Shown here: piece by piece, positions 29,067-38,179 of the stretch
Numbering within the stretch: the stretch's first letter is position 1
How the letters are laid out: every line of letters starts with the position of its first letter
NCBI GenBank assembly: GCA_024400835.1
Contig: JAKSMC010000024.1
Coordinates: 1-53,673, forward strand
Direction of reading: 5' to 3'
DNA length: 53,673 nt
Source: Bacteroidales bacterium
GTDB lineage: Bacteria > Bacteroidota > Bacteroidia > Bacteroidales > WCHB1-69
Notes under the pieces: model-generated
The model's input: the letters and a program-made list of their open reading frames with translations, nothing else
The model's database searches: none
What the model was told of the DNA's origin: nothing
Position numbers and translations under genes: made by a program

Positions 29067-30791
29067 CTAATCTCTTCTCTTCTCCCCTTTCACGGCCTCG
29101 CTGACGTTGATGACATAGTCAGCAAGTTTCTCATAAAGGGCATACAAGCCGCTGTAGGCAGTGCCTATGGCATAGTCGTAAGCATTGTTTTTCAGCGCAT
29201 CCAAATGCTGCGCCCGGAGTTGGTCGCGATATTGGTTGATGGCATCTTCCGCTTCGTAGGCAGTCGCCAGGTCGGCATCTTCGTATTTGCCTTTGAGGTT
29301 GACATCCATCACCTCCAACGCATGCTGCACCAACTGCGTCATACGCTCAAGATTGTCATTCAGGTCCTGTGAGAAGTGCACAGCGTCTTCGCGTTTGTTC
29401 TTACGCGTGACAGCAATCTGATATATCGCATCGCCAATGCTCTCCAGATTGTCAACCACACGAAGCATCGCACTTACACGCTGAGAGCTGAGCGTTGACA
29501 TACTGCCAGCCGACACGTGGGTGAGATATTGGGCAATTTCCGTCTCCATACGGTCTGTGATGCCCTCGTACTTTTCAACCCGCGCCACAATGTTGTTGAA
29601 TTCCTCCTCGGTCTGCGCTGTGCGCAAACCCGGTAGGAAGTTGTACATTCGCAGTACCCGCTTGGAGAAGTCCACAATTTCCAACTTGGCAGATTCTATG
29701 TTCAATTCAGATGTCTTCATCCAGTTGCCGGGAATATAACGCAGTCTGTACTCGTCTTCGGCATCGGCATCCTTGGTGGGCACCATCCAGTTGACGATTT
29801 TGATGATCTGCGGGATGAACCACGCCAAAATCAGGGTGTTCACCACATTGAAGAAGGTGTGGAATATAGACAACGCCATAGGGATAGCCTCGGGCGAATA
29901 GTTGGCCGCGCCCACTGCGGCGTACGGGTCGGCATGCACCATGCCCGTGGTGATGAGCGCGATAAGGTTGAGCACTGGGCGGAAGACGATGAGCGTGAGG
30001 ATAACGCCGACCACATTGAAGACGAGGTGCGCGCGGGCAGCCTTCTTCCCGGCAGCATTGGCCACCATAGCCGCTAAGTTGGCCGTGATGGTCGTACCGA
30101 TGTTCTGGCCCATAACCAAAGCCACAGCCATGTCAAAGCCTATCCAGCCGTTGTAACACATCACCAGGGTGATGGCCATCATCGCGGCGGAAGCCTGCAC
30201 CAAACAGGTGAGCACCGCACCGATAAGCACAAACAGCAGCACCGAGCCGAAACCCCACTGCGACATACTGGCAATAGCCTCCAAAAACTTGGGATACTCT
30301 TCCAAATTGGGCATGGCGGCCTGCAGCAAACCCATACTGAGCAGCAAAATGGCCAAACCCATCACGAAATTGCCCGTGGACTGCACTTTGTCACGCTTGG
30401 AGAACATCAGTGCCAAGGATATAACACCCAACAACATCGGCAGACTGAACGCGGAAGCGGACTCACCCAAGCCAAACAAGGTGATAATCCAGGCTGTTAT
30501 CGTCGTGCCTATGTTGGCACCCATAATCACAGCCACGGCCCCGGCCAACGACAAAAGTCCGGCATTGACAAAGCTGACCACCATAACGGTGGTGGCGGAA
30601 GAGGACTGTACGGCCACGGTCACACCGGCACCTGTAAGAATGCCCCGCACCGGATTGTTAGTGATTTTACCTAAAATGGCACGCATGCCGTTACCCGCAA
30701 TCTGCTGGAGCGAATCACTCATCAACTTCATGGCAAAAAGAAATACGGCTAACGCCCCGATGAAATTGACGATGATGAAAAAGACATTCAT
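29067..30791 (-). CDS. Na/Pi cotransporter family protein with PhoU-like domain
   Basis: This 574-residue inner-membrane protein is of the NptA/YjbB type, which moves phosphate with sodium. The membrane part (about 1-320) has the duplicated signatures of the family: VQSSSATTVMVVSFVNAG (about 60) and the repeat LVQASAAMMAITLVMCYNG (about 200). Each is followed by a MGANIGTT or MGQNIGTT element. The C-terminal soluble part (about 350-560) is helical and PhoU-like. The start at 30791 follows a promoter box that overlaps the 3' end region of the upstream phosphopantetheinyl transferase gene. There is no neighbouring Pho regulon gene. Confidence 0.92.
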   Translation of the reverse strand: MNVFFIIVNFIGALAVFLFAMKLMSDSLQQIAGNGMRAILGKITNNPVRGILTGAGVTVAVQSSSATTVMVVSFVNAGLLSLAGAVAVIMGANIGTTITAWIITLFGLGESASAFSLPMLLGVISLALMFSKRDKVQSTGNFVMGLAILLLSMGLLQAAMPNLEEYPKFLEAIASMSQWGFGSVLLFVLIGAVLTCLVQASAAMMAITLVMCYNGWIGFDMAVALVMGQNIGTTITANLAAMVANAAGKKAARAHLVFNVVGVILTLIVFRPVLNLIALITTGMVHADPYAAVGAANYSPEAIPMALSIFHTFFNVVNTLILAWFIPQIIKIVNWMVPTKDADAEDEYRLRYIPGNWMKTSELNIESAKLEIVDFSKRVLRMYNFLPGLRTAQTEEEFNNIVARVEKYEGITDRMETEIAQYLTHVSAGSMSTLSSQRVSAMLRVVDNLESIGDAIYQIAVTRKNKREDAVHFSQDLNDNLERMTQLVQHALEVMDVNLKGKYEDADLATAYEAEDAINQYRDQLRAQHLDALKNNAYDYAIGTAYSGLYALYEKLADYVINVSEAVKGEKRRD

Positions 30792-30820
30792 GATTTGAAA
30801 TATTGAGTGTTAATGAGGCC

Positions 30821-30829
30821 GCAAAAATA
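30821..30829 (-). promoter_or_regulatory. Promoter -7 box of the Na/Pi cotransporter gene
   Basis: The minus strand reads TATTTTTGC in the spacer just after the stop of the upstream gene, 29 bp before the ATG. Confidence 0.6.
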
Positions 30830-30832
30830 GAA

Positions 30833-31432
30833 TTATTTTGCTTTGGCTTTGCAAGTGGAACACACAAAGCCCAAGTCCTCATAAACCCTCGTACACACCT
30901 CCACACTGCCAAGCAGCTCCGACGTCAGCAAATCTGGCAGGTCATCCACCAAGCCAACGCCAATGCATTTTAACACAGCTTCTTTCACCGTCCACAATTT
31001 TATAAATTCAATATTTGAATCGACGGCATTTTTTATTTTTGAAAGTTCAACATCATTACAGCAGCGCCTCAAAAGCGCGTCACTGATTCCCCTGTCTACG
31101 ATTTCTATATCACAACCCACCTCGTTTTTGTCATCAATCACACAGAAAACACCCTTTTTACAATGACTGAAGTTGAAATGGACATTCGGGTGCTCTTTCA
31201 AAACCGGCTTCTCGTGTTCCAAATATTGGAAAGTGATGGGACCGGATATTCCGAAATCCTTTTCCAAGCCCTCTTTCAGCAAGAGAAAAGCCTTGGCGCA
31301 AAGCACCTGGCCCGACAAGAACTTGAATTTCAGGGCCTGCTCTCGGCGCCATTCCGGCAGTTGGGGCAGCAACTCCTGTTCCAACTGCTGCTGCGTAATT
31401 TTCTCTGGATGTGTGAAAAGATAGGTTTTCAT
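30833..31432 (-). CDS. 4'-phosphopantetheinyl transferase (Sfp type)
   Basis: This 199-residue enzyme attaches the phosphopantetheine arm of CoA to carrier proteins. The family motifs are VGCDIEIVDRG (Mg-binding Asp and Glu, about 110) and FIKLWTVKEAVLKCIGVGL (about 145-165), together with the NFSHCKKGVFCVI block. The start is the ATG at 31432; a longer version from 31483 would run into the promoter box at 31453-31461. It is unlike AcpS (longer, with the Sfp-type WxxKEA motif), so it may be the general or only transferase, or may serve secondary carriers. No synthase gene is near. Confidence 0.9.
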   Translation of the reverse strand: MKTYLFTHPEKITQQQLEQELLPQLPEWRREQALKFKFLSGQVLCAKAFLLLKEGLEKDFGISGPITFQYLEHEKPVLKEHPNVHFNFSHCKKGVFCVIDDKNEVGCDIEIVDRGISDALLRRCCNDVELSKIKNAVDSNIEFIKLWTVKEAVLKCIGVGLVDDLPDLLTSELLGSVEVCTRVYEDLGFVCSTCKAKAK

Positions 31433-31452
31433 TTTCTGACTATTACGGAGCG

Positions 31453-31461
31453 GCAAAAGTA
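31453..31461 (-). promoter_or_regulatory. Promoter -7 box of the transferase gene (TACTTTTGC)
   Basis: The minus strand reads TACTTTTGC about 21 bp before the ATG at 31432. It supports the shorter start. Confidence 0.6.
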
Positions 31462-31514
31462 GTGTTTTTTTTGTATGGCCCACGAGGACGTTTCAAGTTT
31501 CAGGAGGCGCTCCC

Positions 31515-31612
31515 AAAAAGTCAATGTCAATGTCAATGTTCAATGTCAAAGTTTAAAGCAGAACCTCTTGGCGCCTCTGCGGTTTCATTCTCACCGCAAA
31601 GACGCGGAGAAT
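31515..31612. repeat. Intergenic hairpin repeat, copy 2, with GTCAATGTCAA tract
   Basis: A tract of GTCAATG-type units (about 31515-31556) is followed by the arms GCGCCTCTGCGGT (31571-31583) and ACCGCAAAGACGC (31593-31605). It ends right at the stop of the lipase-like gene, on its 3' side. Confidence 0.75.
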
Positions 31613-34600
31613 TTACTTCTTCACCACCTTGCAGCTGTTAACGGTGCCGTTGGCAAAGCGCACTTTCAGCAGGTATGCGCCGTCGTTGAGGCCGGCGATG
31701 TCCAGAATGCAGAGAGGTCCGTCGCACTGCCGGGTGAGCAGCAGTCTGCCGAAGGTATCGTAGAGCTCCACCGATGCGATGTCTCCGTCACCCTCCACGC
31801 GGAGCACTCCCTCCGTGGGGTTGGGCGACACGACGAGACCGTCGCCTGACGGCTGGACGCTCGGTGCTTCGGCACTCCTTGTGTCTGTCGTCTGCTCCGA
31901 CTCCAGAAAATCGTCACTGCACAGGTCGAAGAAGAAGCACAGCACGCCCTGCGCCATAACCGACGAACGGCCCGTGCGGGCTTCCGCTATGCGCTGCAGC
32001 TCGGCAATCTGACCAGGTGTGGCAGAAGGCCAGTTTACCGATGCCATGGTGGTACCGTGTTGACCTCTGTGGTCGGTGAGGGTGCGTTTGAGTATGTCGA
32101 AAGCCACGAAATTGTCGTATTCGTCACGGTCGGCCTGGGAGTCGAAACGGCCGCTGGCGATGTCGGACAGCACTGCGGTGTTGTCGGCTCCCAGTTGGAA
32201 TTCGGCTTCAGCGAGTGCGTAATGCGACGGCGTGCCGGGAGTCCTGCTGAGCCAGTTGCGTACGGCTGGGATGTCTGATGCGGAATCGTTGAGGAAGAAT
32301 CTGACTGCCCGCTGTGACATAAGGAAGAGTTCTGATACGGCAGTGTCGGACGCCATGGCGGATGCGGACGGCATACCGCCTGCATAGGAACTGCGGTCTA
32401 AATCGGAATGTGAGGAATTGTCGGAGAACAGCATCATATCTTCGGCAGCATCGGCTATGGAGTCGTATCTCGCTCTCAGATTTTCGAAATCTCCGCCCGG
32501 CGAGCGTGGATAATCGGGATGCTGCGGACCTTCGTTGCAGAGTGTGGAAACGCAGGGGTTGGAAGCAGCTGTGGCATAGGTCGTGAACGAAGAGGACGGG
32601 GCGTACGGGAACATGAACCTGTCGTGGCTGTGATAATATCTTATGTTCTGCGTGCCTGCATTGTATAGGCTGCTCGACCCCGTGAAACTGAAAGTGTTGT
32701 CTGCTCCTTTTGACAGCCCGCCTTGAATGGGGGACATTGACGACTCTCTGTCCAAGTAGATGTCGTACCTGTTGTTTTCGTACGTGTTGCACGAGCATGT
32801 CAGACCGGAAATGAGTCTGAAGTTGCTGCCCGACACCCTGGTCGCAAAGTCGAGCTTCGAAAAGCTGTTCCTGTAAAGCTGGTTGTTGTCCCCGCCGGAA
32901 TTCCGTATGGTGATGCCGCAGGCGGTATAGAACATAGGCATGCTGCTTCTGTGGAAGAAGTTTTCTTCGACCAAGTATCCGGTACAGTTGTCCAATGACA
33001 GGCCGACGGTGGAAAGTGAGTTGCCCGGCGCCGACTGCAAATCGAAGTCGCAGCGCGTCACTGACACGAAGTTGTTGCCGGATATCTCGACGGCCACGGC
33101 ATTGTCGGCAAAGCGGGCCTGGTCAATGCTGACGTGGAACGACGTGCCCGACGTGGCTGCGGAAACGGCCTTTGCGAAACCGCCGAAAGAGCAGTAGGTG
33201 GCGTGGCTCTCAGGACAAACGCAGCCGTAGTATGTGTTTTCAGGCATGTCGCAAGAAGGAAGGACTGAGAACCCTGCATCCTCGGCATAGACGGCGTGCT
33301 TCCCCGCTGACGGCCCTGTGGCGGTATTGAGGAAGGTGCATCCGTAGAACTTGACGTTGTTCACATCCCAAAGCGACACGTGGGTGTCGAATTCTGTCTG
33401 CATGTTGTCGAAATGGTTGTTGTTGTCAACTGTGAAAGTGCAGTTGGAGAAGGACGAGAGGTTGGTTCGCACCGCTCCGCTGGGGAGAATGTCTTCGTAA
33501 GAGAGGAATTCGACGCTCTTCCTGTTGTTGCGGAAGATGGCGTCGGAAGCATATACGATGCCTCCGGTGGTGTTCCATTGGTCTTCGGGGGAACGGGTGC
33601 TGATGCCGCAAATCGCGTTCTCGACGACGGCCCCGTTCTTGAGTTCCACGGTCCCCTGGTTGGCCGCGGTCTGGGGCCTGGTGCGGTCGCCTTCCACGAA
33701 GATGCCCTGCCACATCTCACCGTCGCACGCGCTGGTCAGCGTGCCCCCGTCAACTACCAGCTTGCCGCCGGGACGCACGATGATGCGGGTGCCAGAAGAG
33801 CTATGTAACGTACCTGTTACGGTCATTGTTTTCCCATTCTCTATGCAGAATGTATCCGTGGTTAAATATCGTTCATCGTTTATTACGAAAGATTGTCCTT
33901 GAATAGTTGTTTCCTGAACAATTGGTACTAAATCATCATTATTAGCAATATGTATGGAATAGTGAGCCAGTGTTTTCCGATGTTTTAGAGTGGAAACTTC
34001 TGCACTAATCCATCCGTCACCAGTGGAAAGAGGCACAATATTAATTACATATGGATTGTTTGTTGGTACAATACGAATGTTTTCGCTAGACAGCCAAGTG
34101 ATTTCCGCAACCGAATCCTCTGGAAGATGTATTGCATAAGGCCATTGAGCGCACAACCGAATCTCACGCGGTCCTGTGATATAGGTCTCAATTTCGTTAA
34201 TGAGATATTTCTCTAGAGATGTGTCAAATGAAATATGTTCCATATTCTTTCCCATCGGTCCCCAATATGAATCAAATGGAATTTTACCTTCTGAGACTAA
34301 ATCTATATTAGAAATATCAGTTGCATATGAAATCGGATCACTGAAATCCAGCACACTAGTTGTTGGCATAAAACAATGTGAATGATTATTGATTGGCAAG
34401 TTAACCAATCCCAAAATTTGAATCCACTTAGGAATTTTTTCTGCAATGATATCAAAAGTGAAATACTTACAGCCCGGTGCCACATCGACACTTCCTCTAT
34501 TACCATTATTAGTATACGTCCAAGTAATATGGATTGGAATAACACCTCCTATCCAATGTGTCGCTTTAAATACGCGTCCTAAACCTTGATCAGCCATATT

Positions 34601-35500
34601 GCGTATGCAAACATCCATTGAGTATCCTAAAAGTTGAAAGTTAATAATTGCCTCAAAAGAAAGTTGATCCGCTACACCATTAGACGTGTTATTTAGACTG
34701 CCGTTAGCAATTGCAATCTTTCGAAGAAACGATGGATATCTTAAGTTTTGCATCTGTTGATAATAAATGTGGTTGATTGCATTTGCTCCATTTTTTTTAT
34801 GAATACTTAGCATTTGCTGAGCCGCATTACAGCACAACAAATTATTCCACAAATTTGCAAATACGGATGAGCCGTTTTCAATTCGAAAATAATCGACCAA
34901 GGCTTGAACTCCTAATGAAATGTTTGCCCCTTGATGAGGAGAATCAAATGAAAGCCACAACCTACAGTTGTGATTTCCGTTGTTTGTGTTCTCATTTTTG
35001 TGTTGCTCCATATATGCTAATGCGTAACGAGTGATTTGCCCTCCCATACTAGGTCCTACCACTACAATTTGTTCCTCGCTTCCGTTTTCATTCAACATAC
35101 TGTTCAAACGGTTTATTGCAGCGATGCACACCATTGCATTTTGTTCTATGTATGCTCCACCTTGAGGAAAATCAAGAAGCACAACATCATATCCCATTGA
35201 TAATAATCTATCCCCAAAATTGTTGCTAATGCCATTCCCCAGCATTTCCCATAATGATTTGTTTGGCGGATTTAAATTTGTTTCAAACTGTCTATTGTTC
35301 TCAGGATCAAAACCGTCCACGATTAATACGGGTTTTCTTAATATTTTATCTGATTGGGCAAAATAAATTCGCATATTTCCACTTAATAATTCAAAAAAAC
35401 CTCCGTCATAAGGGTTCTGCAACGTAATTTCACCTTGTATATTAAAATCTTCAACGTATCGATAAAAACTTGACCTGTTTTTTTGTCTATACGCTCCCAC
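31613..35500 (-). CDS. T9SS lipase-like/beta-helix protein, C-terminal part of a split gene
   Basis: This 1295-residue ORF has no signal peptide of its own. Its only upstream start is a GTG that overlaps the stop of the ORF before it. The frame is open back to 35587 without a start codon, which suggests it is the continuation of that ORF after a frameshift. An alpha/beta-hydrolase region contains PVLIVDGFDPEN (about 57) and the nucleophile elbow VVVGPSMGGQ (Ser151), with SFDSPHQGANISLG after it, as in PGAP1/lipase-like serine hydrolases. After about residue 560 the protein is a parallel beta-helix with short repeated units (FSNCTFTVDNNNHFDN, VKFYGCTFLNTATG). It ends in a T9SS sorting domain (LVVSPNPTEGVLRVEG ... 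NSCKVVKK). G+C content jumps at about 33830, inside the gene. Confidence 0.8.
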   Translation of the reverse strand: MGAYRQKNRSSFYRYVEDFNIQGEITLQNPYDGGFFELLSGNMRIYFAQSDKILRKPVLIVDGFDPENNRQFETNLNPPNKSLWEMLGNGISNNFGDRLLSMGYDVVLLDFPQGGAYIEQNAMVCIAAINRLNSMLNENGSEEQIVVVGPSMGGQITRYALAYMEQHKNENTNNGNHNCRLWLSFDSPHQGANISLGVQALVDYFRIENGSSVFANLWNNLLCCNAAQQMLSIHKKNGANAINHIYYQQMQNLRYPSFLRKIAIANGSLNNTSNGVADQLSFEAIINFQLLGYSMDVCIRNMADQGLGRVFKATHWIGGVIPIHITWTYTNNGNRGSVDVAPGCKYFTFDIIAEKIPKWIQILGLVNLPINNHSHCFMPTTSVLDFSDPISYATDISNIDLVSEGKIPFDSYWGPMGKNMEHISFDTSLEKYLINEIETYITGPREIRLCAQWPYAIHLPEDSVAEITWLSSENIRIVPTNNPYVINIVPLSTGDGWISAEVSTLKHRKTLAHYSIHIANNDDLVPIVQETTIQGQSFVINDERYLTTDTFCIENGKTMTVTGTLHSSSGTRIIVRPGGKLVVDGGTLTSACDGEMWQGIFVEGDRTRPQTAANQGTVELKNGAVVENAICGISTRSPEDQWNTTGGIVYASDAIFRNNRKSVEFLSYEDILPSGAVRTNLSSFSNCTFTVDNNNHFDNMQTEFDTHVSLWDVNNVKFYGCTFLNTATGPSAGKHAVYAEDAGFSVLPSCDMPENTYYGCVCPESHATYCSFGGFAKAVSAATSGTSFHVSIDQARFADNAVAVEISGNNFVSVTRCDFDLQSAPGNSLSTVGLSLDNCTGYLVEENFFHRSSMPMFYTACGITIRNSGGDNNQLYRNSFSKLDFATRVSGSNFRLISGLTCSCNTYENNRYDIYLDRESSMSPIQGGLSKGADNTFSFTGSSSLYNAGTQNIRYYHSHDRFMFPYAPSSSFTTYATAASNPCVSTLCNEGPQHPDYPRSPGGDFENLRARYDSIADAAEDMMLFSDNSSHSDLDRSSYAGGMPSASAMASDTAVSELFLMSQRAVRFFLNDSASDIPAVRNWLSRTPGTPSHYALAEAEFQLGADNTAVLSDIASGRFDSQADRDEYDNFVAFDILKRTLTDHRGQHGTTMASVNWPSATPGQIAELQRIAEARTGRSSVMAQGVLCFFFDLCSDDFLESEQTTDTRSAEAPSVQPSGDGLVVSPNPTEGVLRVEGDGDIASVELYDTFGRLLLTRQCDGPLCILDIAGLNDGAYLLKVRFANGTVNSCKVVKK

Positions 35501-36225
35501 TACGATTTTCGAACAAGATCGAACAGTGTCGCCATTTTGAAGAATTGCAAAAAACGGATAAGTTTTATTCCTTCTGTCGAATAGTCAACGTTAACACTGC
35601 TATTGATTGAAACGGTTCTCATCCCACTCCCATCACCAAAATCAATTAGCATTGAAGAAATATTGTTTATGGTATTTTCAAAGATATAATCTGAATTTAA
35701 CGAAAAGCACACTCTGTTCTCAATGTTATCTATAAGCGGCGATGCCATAAATAAAGTATTTGTATCAAATAGAGAAAGACCTGTATTTGTACTTTCCCAT
35801 AATATACTATCTGCATCGAAATACAAATTTTGACGTAAAGCCGATGTGTCAAAAGTGTTGAAATCTGCGTGTAAAATGCCTATGGGCACAACGGAAGTCC
35901 TAAAATCCGACAAATTCTTCAAATCTTCTATAGGGACACTCAGGAAAGTGTTTTGTGCTCCAGCACGATATAATTCATCATAAGACATCAAGAATCGATA
36001 ATAGTCACAAGTGTCCAAAGTATGTGAACTACTAATTGTGGCATTCATAAGATTGCTCCAGGGTATTACCCTTTCGTAAATGATGCCCGTTGATGCATTG
36101 TTGAGATTAACATTTTTGAACACTTCGTTAAAACGTTGCGTGTAATCTTGCGCCGTAATATGGCTCAATATGAAAATTAAGAAAGCAAAAGCAAGTGTTT
36201 TTTTCATTATTATATTCTTTTTCAT
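35500..36225 (-). CDS. Signal-peptide-bearing N-terminal part of the split lipase-like protein
   Basis: This 241-residue ORF has a signal peptide (ILSHITAQ cleavage region). Its domain has the blocks TGIIYERVIPWSNLM and MLIDFGDGSGMRTVSINSSV, a style I recall as the N-terminus of long secreted hydrolase proteins of Bacteroidota. Its last residues after IKLIRF look unlike that family, whereas the -1 frame continues naturally as AILQNGDTVRSCSKIVVG into the next ORF. The change of frame falls exactly at a U-UUU-UUG heptamer (35548-35554). The start at 36225 overlaps the preceding stop as TAATG; an internal ATG at 36207 is also possible. Confidence 0.75.
   Translation of the reverse strand: MKKNIIMKKTLAFAFLIFILSHITAQDYTQRFNEVFKNVNLNNASTGIIYERVIPWSNLMNATISSSHTLDTCDYYRFLMSYDELYRAGAQNTFLSVPIEDLKNLSDFRTSVVPIGILHADFNTFDTSALRQNLYFDADSILWESTNTGLSLFDTNTLFMASPLIDNIENRVCFSLNSDYIFENTINNISSMLIDFGDGSGMRTVSINSSVNVDYSTEGIKLIRFLQFFKMATLFDLVRKS
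35548..35554 (-). other. Frameshift point: U UUU UUG heptamer
   Basis: On the minus strand the codons CGT TTT TTG contain the heptamer T TTT TTG in phase. A -1 slip here leads straight into the long downstream frame (GCA ATT CTT CAA AAT GGC). A single missing T in the T6 run would have the same effect. There is no strong hairpin immediately downstream, only a 5-bp TTCGA/TCGAA stem about 24 bases on. Confidence 0.75.
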
Positions 36226-37055
36226 TATTCATGTAAATTGGTTGTATTTCCAAATAGATACCTAATGGAAAAAGCAACTGTAAAATCAAAAAAATGACAT
36301 GGGAATTTCGTTATTACAAACCAATCGTTGCTAGGTACGAATTTATTAGATGCAAACAGCACTCCATAACCTGGACGAATATCTAACTGTAAGGACAATG
36401 GTATATTAAAAGTCCATTCGAATCCAACAATAGCATGAGCACCTACTTTCAAAGGATATAATGAAGAAAATCCATAAGGGGCTGAATCATCTATTATGTC
36501 CTTACCGAAGTCAAGCCCTCCTCCTAAAAACCAAAAGCTATTTTTATGTTTCAAGAATGACTTTTCATAAATGAATCCAAGTCGAGCACCAATATCCAAA
36601 TAACCAAGAAGTGGTTCAGACGTCATAATTAAAGAAAATGGCATGCATATATAAGAAAAACCTATGTCCGTTTGTAAATAAACATTGCTGACCAAGTTGT
36701 TTTTCAATGAAATACCATTAAACATACCAAGGCTGAGTCCAATGCTATGTTTGTATTGAAGTGTGTTGTTATTGATTTTTTGAGAACTATCTCTGCCCGT
36801 CGGAACTTCTTCCTGACTATACCTGAACCAATCGGCAAACGTATCGGGCGTCCAACAATAATCAGGCGAAGTTCGTAAAAAATTGTGATGGTCAGATGGA
36901 TGAGTACTAGTATTCAATACAGGGTGGTATCCCACACCATATTCGATTCCGATTTCGTGGCGGGGACAGGTGTATGAGGAAGTCGCTTCGTTTTGCGCGT
37001 TTAGCGTAAATGCGGATAACAAGACTATTAAGTAGGTGATGACTTTTTTCTTCAT
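36225..37055 (-). CDS. Putative outer-membrane beta-barrel protein
   Basis: This 276-residue protein has a signal peptide (MKKKVITYLIVLLSAFTLNAQN). The rest shows alternating hydrophobic and polar strands such as HSIGLSLGMFNGISL, YLQTDIGFSYICMPFSL, LLGYLDIGARLGFIYEK and FDFTVAFSIRYLF. This pattern fits an outer-membrane beta-barrel of the porin-like or OmpA-barrel type, but no named family was recognised. The start is the ATG at 37055; an upstream TTG (37082) would overlap the preceding gene. It begins 16 bp after the preceding stop, and its own stop overlaps the next start (TAATG), so it is in the same operon as the lipase-like protein and is strongly AT-rich. Confidence 0.65.
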   Translation of the reverse strand: MKKKVITYLIVLLSAFTLNAQNEATSSYTCPRHEIGIEYGVGYHPVLNTSTHPSDHHNFLRTSPDYCWTPDTFADWFRYSQEEVPTGRDSSQKINNNTLQYKHSIGLSLGMFNGISLKNNLVSNVYLQTDIGFSYICMPFSLIMTSEPLLGYLDIGARLGFIYEKSFLKHKNSFWFLGGGLDFGKDIIDDSAPYGFSSLYPLKVGAHAIVGFEWTFNIPLSLQLDIRPGYGVLFASNKFVPSNDWFVITKFPCHFFDFTVAFSIRYLFGNTTNLHE

Positions 37056-37071
37056 ATTTTTTAACTTGAAT

Positions 37072-38010
37072 TTAGTTAACAACTACTTTTTGTGAGTGAT
37101 TTCCAATTTTAACAATATAGACACCAGGGCGAAGGGGTATTTCAAAATTGCCTTCTTGAACAACAGAATGTTGCATGTTTTGGCCTAAAATATTAAATAC
37201 ATCTAAGCAAAGGCCTACTTCCGCATCTTCCACGTGAATCCCAGATGCATTTCCCCAGACTCTCCATGTGTTTTCTTCAATGGTAGGAACGCCAACATGG
37301 CCAGAAAGTATCTGTAAATCCGGGCATATGGTGTTGTTGGTATTTAATATGGTCATACTGTCTGGGTTAAAGTATGCTCCAAACGGTTCATATAGGAAAC
37401 AGTCTATGAGCTGAAGCCTTGTAACACCATTGAGACAACAAGAAGAATGAATTATCAAATCTGCATTATTTATGCATAATTGAAAATGGTTTTCTTCATT
37501 CTGCGTTCTGCTGGACGCGCTGATCCCGTAAACGAGAGGATATGTAAGAACATAACGAACATTTATATTTATTGAACAATTGGAAAAGGATATTCTTCCT
37601 ACATCATATGCATTTATACCGGCATCGTGGCTGATATTAATCGTCAATGAACCTCCTCCATAGAAAGTACAATTGCTTATCTTATTGAAATAGATCCCAT
37701 TGGTTGAGTTGATAACATTGTCTCCCAACAATTTAACAGTTATATCTGTTTCCTCAATTAATAACGGAATAAAATGCCAATATCCATAGTGGTCTTCTTC
37801 GACGTCCGGTGCGTTAATCGTTGCATTATTCATGATCAGAACCTTGTTTCCAGAATCATAATAAATGTAGCCTTCAATACCTGGGCCTGCGATGGTACCT
37901 TGATATGGTCCCTCAATGGTTTGATCAGCAACCACAATACGAGCCGCTGATACACTCATAGTAATGGAAAACATAAAAATGCTAATGAATAATAACACTT
38001 GTTTTTTCAT
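37072..38010 (-). CDS. Small T9SS-sorted protein, function unknown
   Basis: This 312-residue protein starts with a signal peptide (MKKQVLLFISIFMFSITMSVSAA). Its body has short beta-strand repeats of a right-handed helix type (for example NVINSTNGIYFNKISNCTFYGGGSLTIN and INAYDVGRISFSNCSININV), seen also in carbohydrate-related surface proteins. The tail resembles a short T9SS sorting domain (LCLDVFNILGQNMQHSVV ... GVYIVKIGNHSQKVVVN). An alternative ATG is at 38016. It is the first gene of the AT-rich operon that runs on through the putative barrel protein to the lipase-like protein. No TAnnTTTG promoter is clear; the closest is GACTTTTGCC at about 38104-38113. Confidence 0.72.
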   Translation of the reverse strand: MKKQVLLFISIFMFSITMSVSAARIVVADQTIEGPYQGTIAGPGIEGYIYYDSGNKVLIMNNATINAPDVEEDHYGYWHFIPLLIEETDITVKLLGDNVINSTNGIYFNKISNCTFYGGGSLTINISHDAGINAYDVGRISFSNCSININVRYVLTYPLVYGISASSRTQNEENHFQLCINNADLIIHSSCCLNGVTRLQLIDCFLYEPFGAYFNPDSMTILNTNNTICPDLQILSGHVGVPTIEENTWRVWGNASGIHVEDAEVGLCLDVFNILGQNMQHSVVQEGNFEIPLRPGVYIVKIGNHSQKVVVN

Positions 38011-38179
38011 ATCCATATTTCGCTGGACTTCTTTTGTTTATGTTCTCCCCTCCGGTCCTCCCCAACCTTGCGAAGTCCGTTGGACAAGGTGGAGTGGTGC
38101 GCGGAGCGGCAAAAGTCAATGTCAAAGTTTTTTTCATTCATGGCGAAAAAAGGTATACGAGTTAAATCATATAGTTCTA

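Larger units (their letters stand above)
33830..38010. other. AT-rich segment covering the operon head
   Basis: By eye, this about 4.2-kb stretch has far fewer G and C than either flank. Hand counts: the line 34201-34260 has 21 of 60 G+C, while 33721-33780 has 43 of 60. The left boundary falls inside the lipase-like gene, at about residue 557 of the 1295-residue ORF, and the right boundary is just before 38040. This suggests partial replacement of the operon by transferred DNA. Confidence 0.6.
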
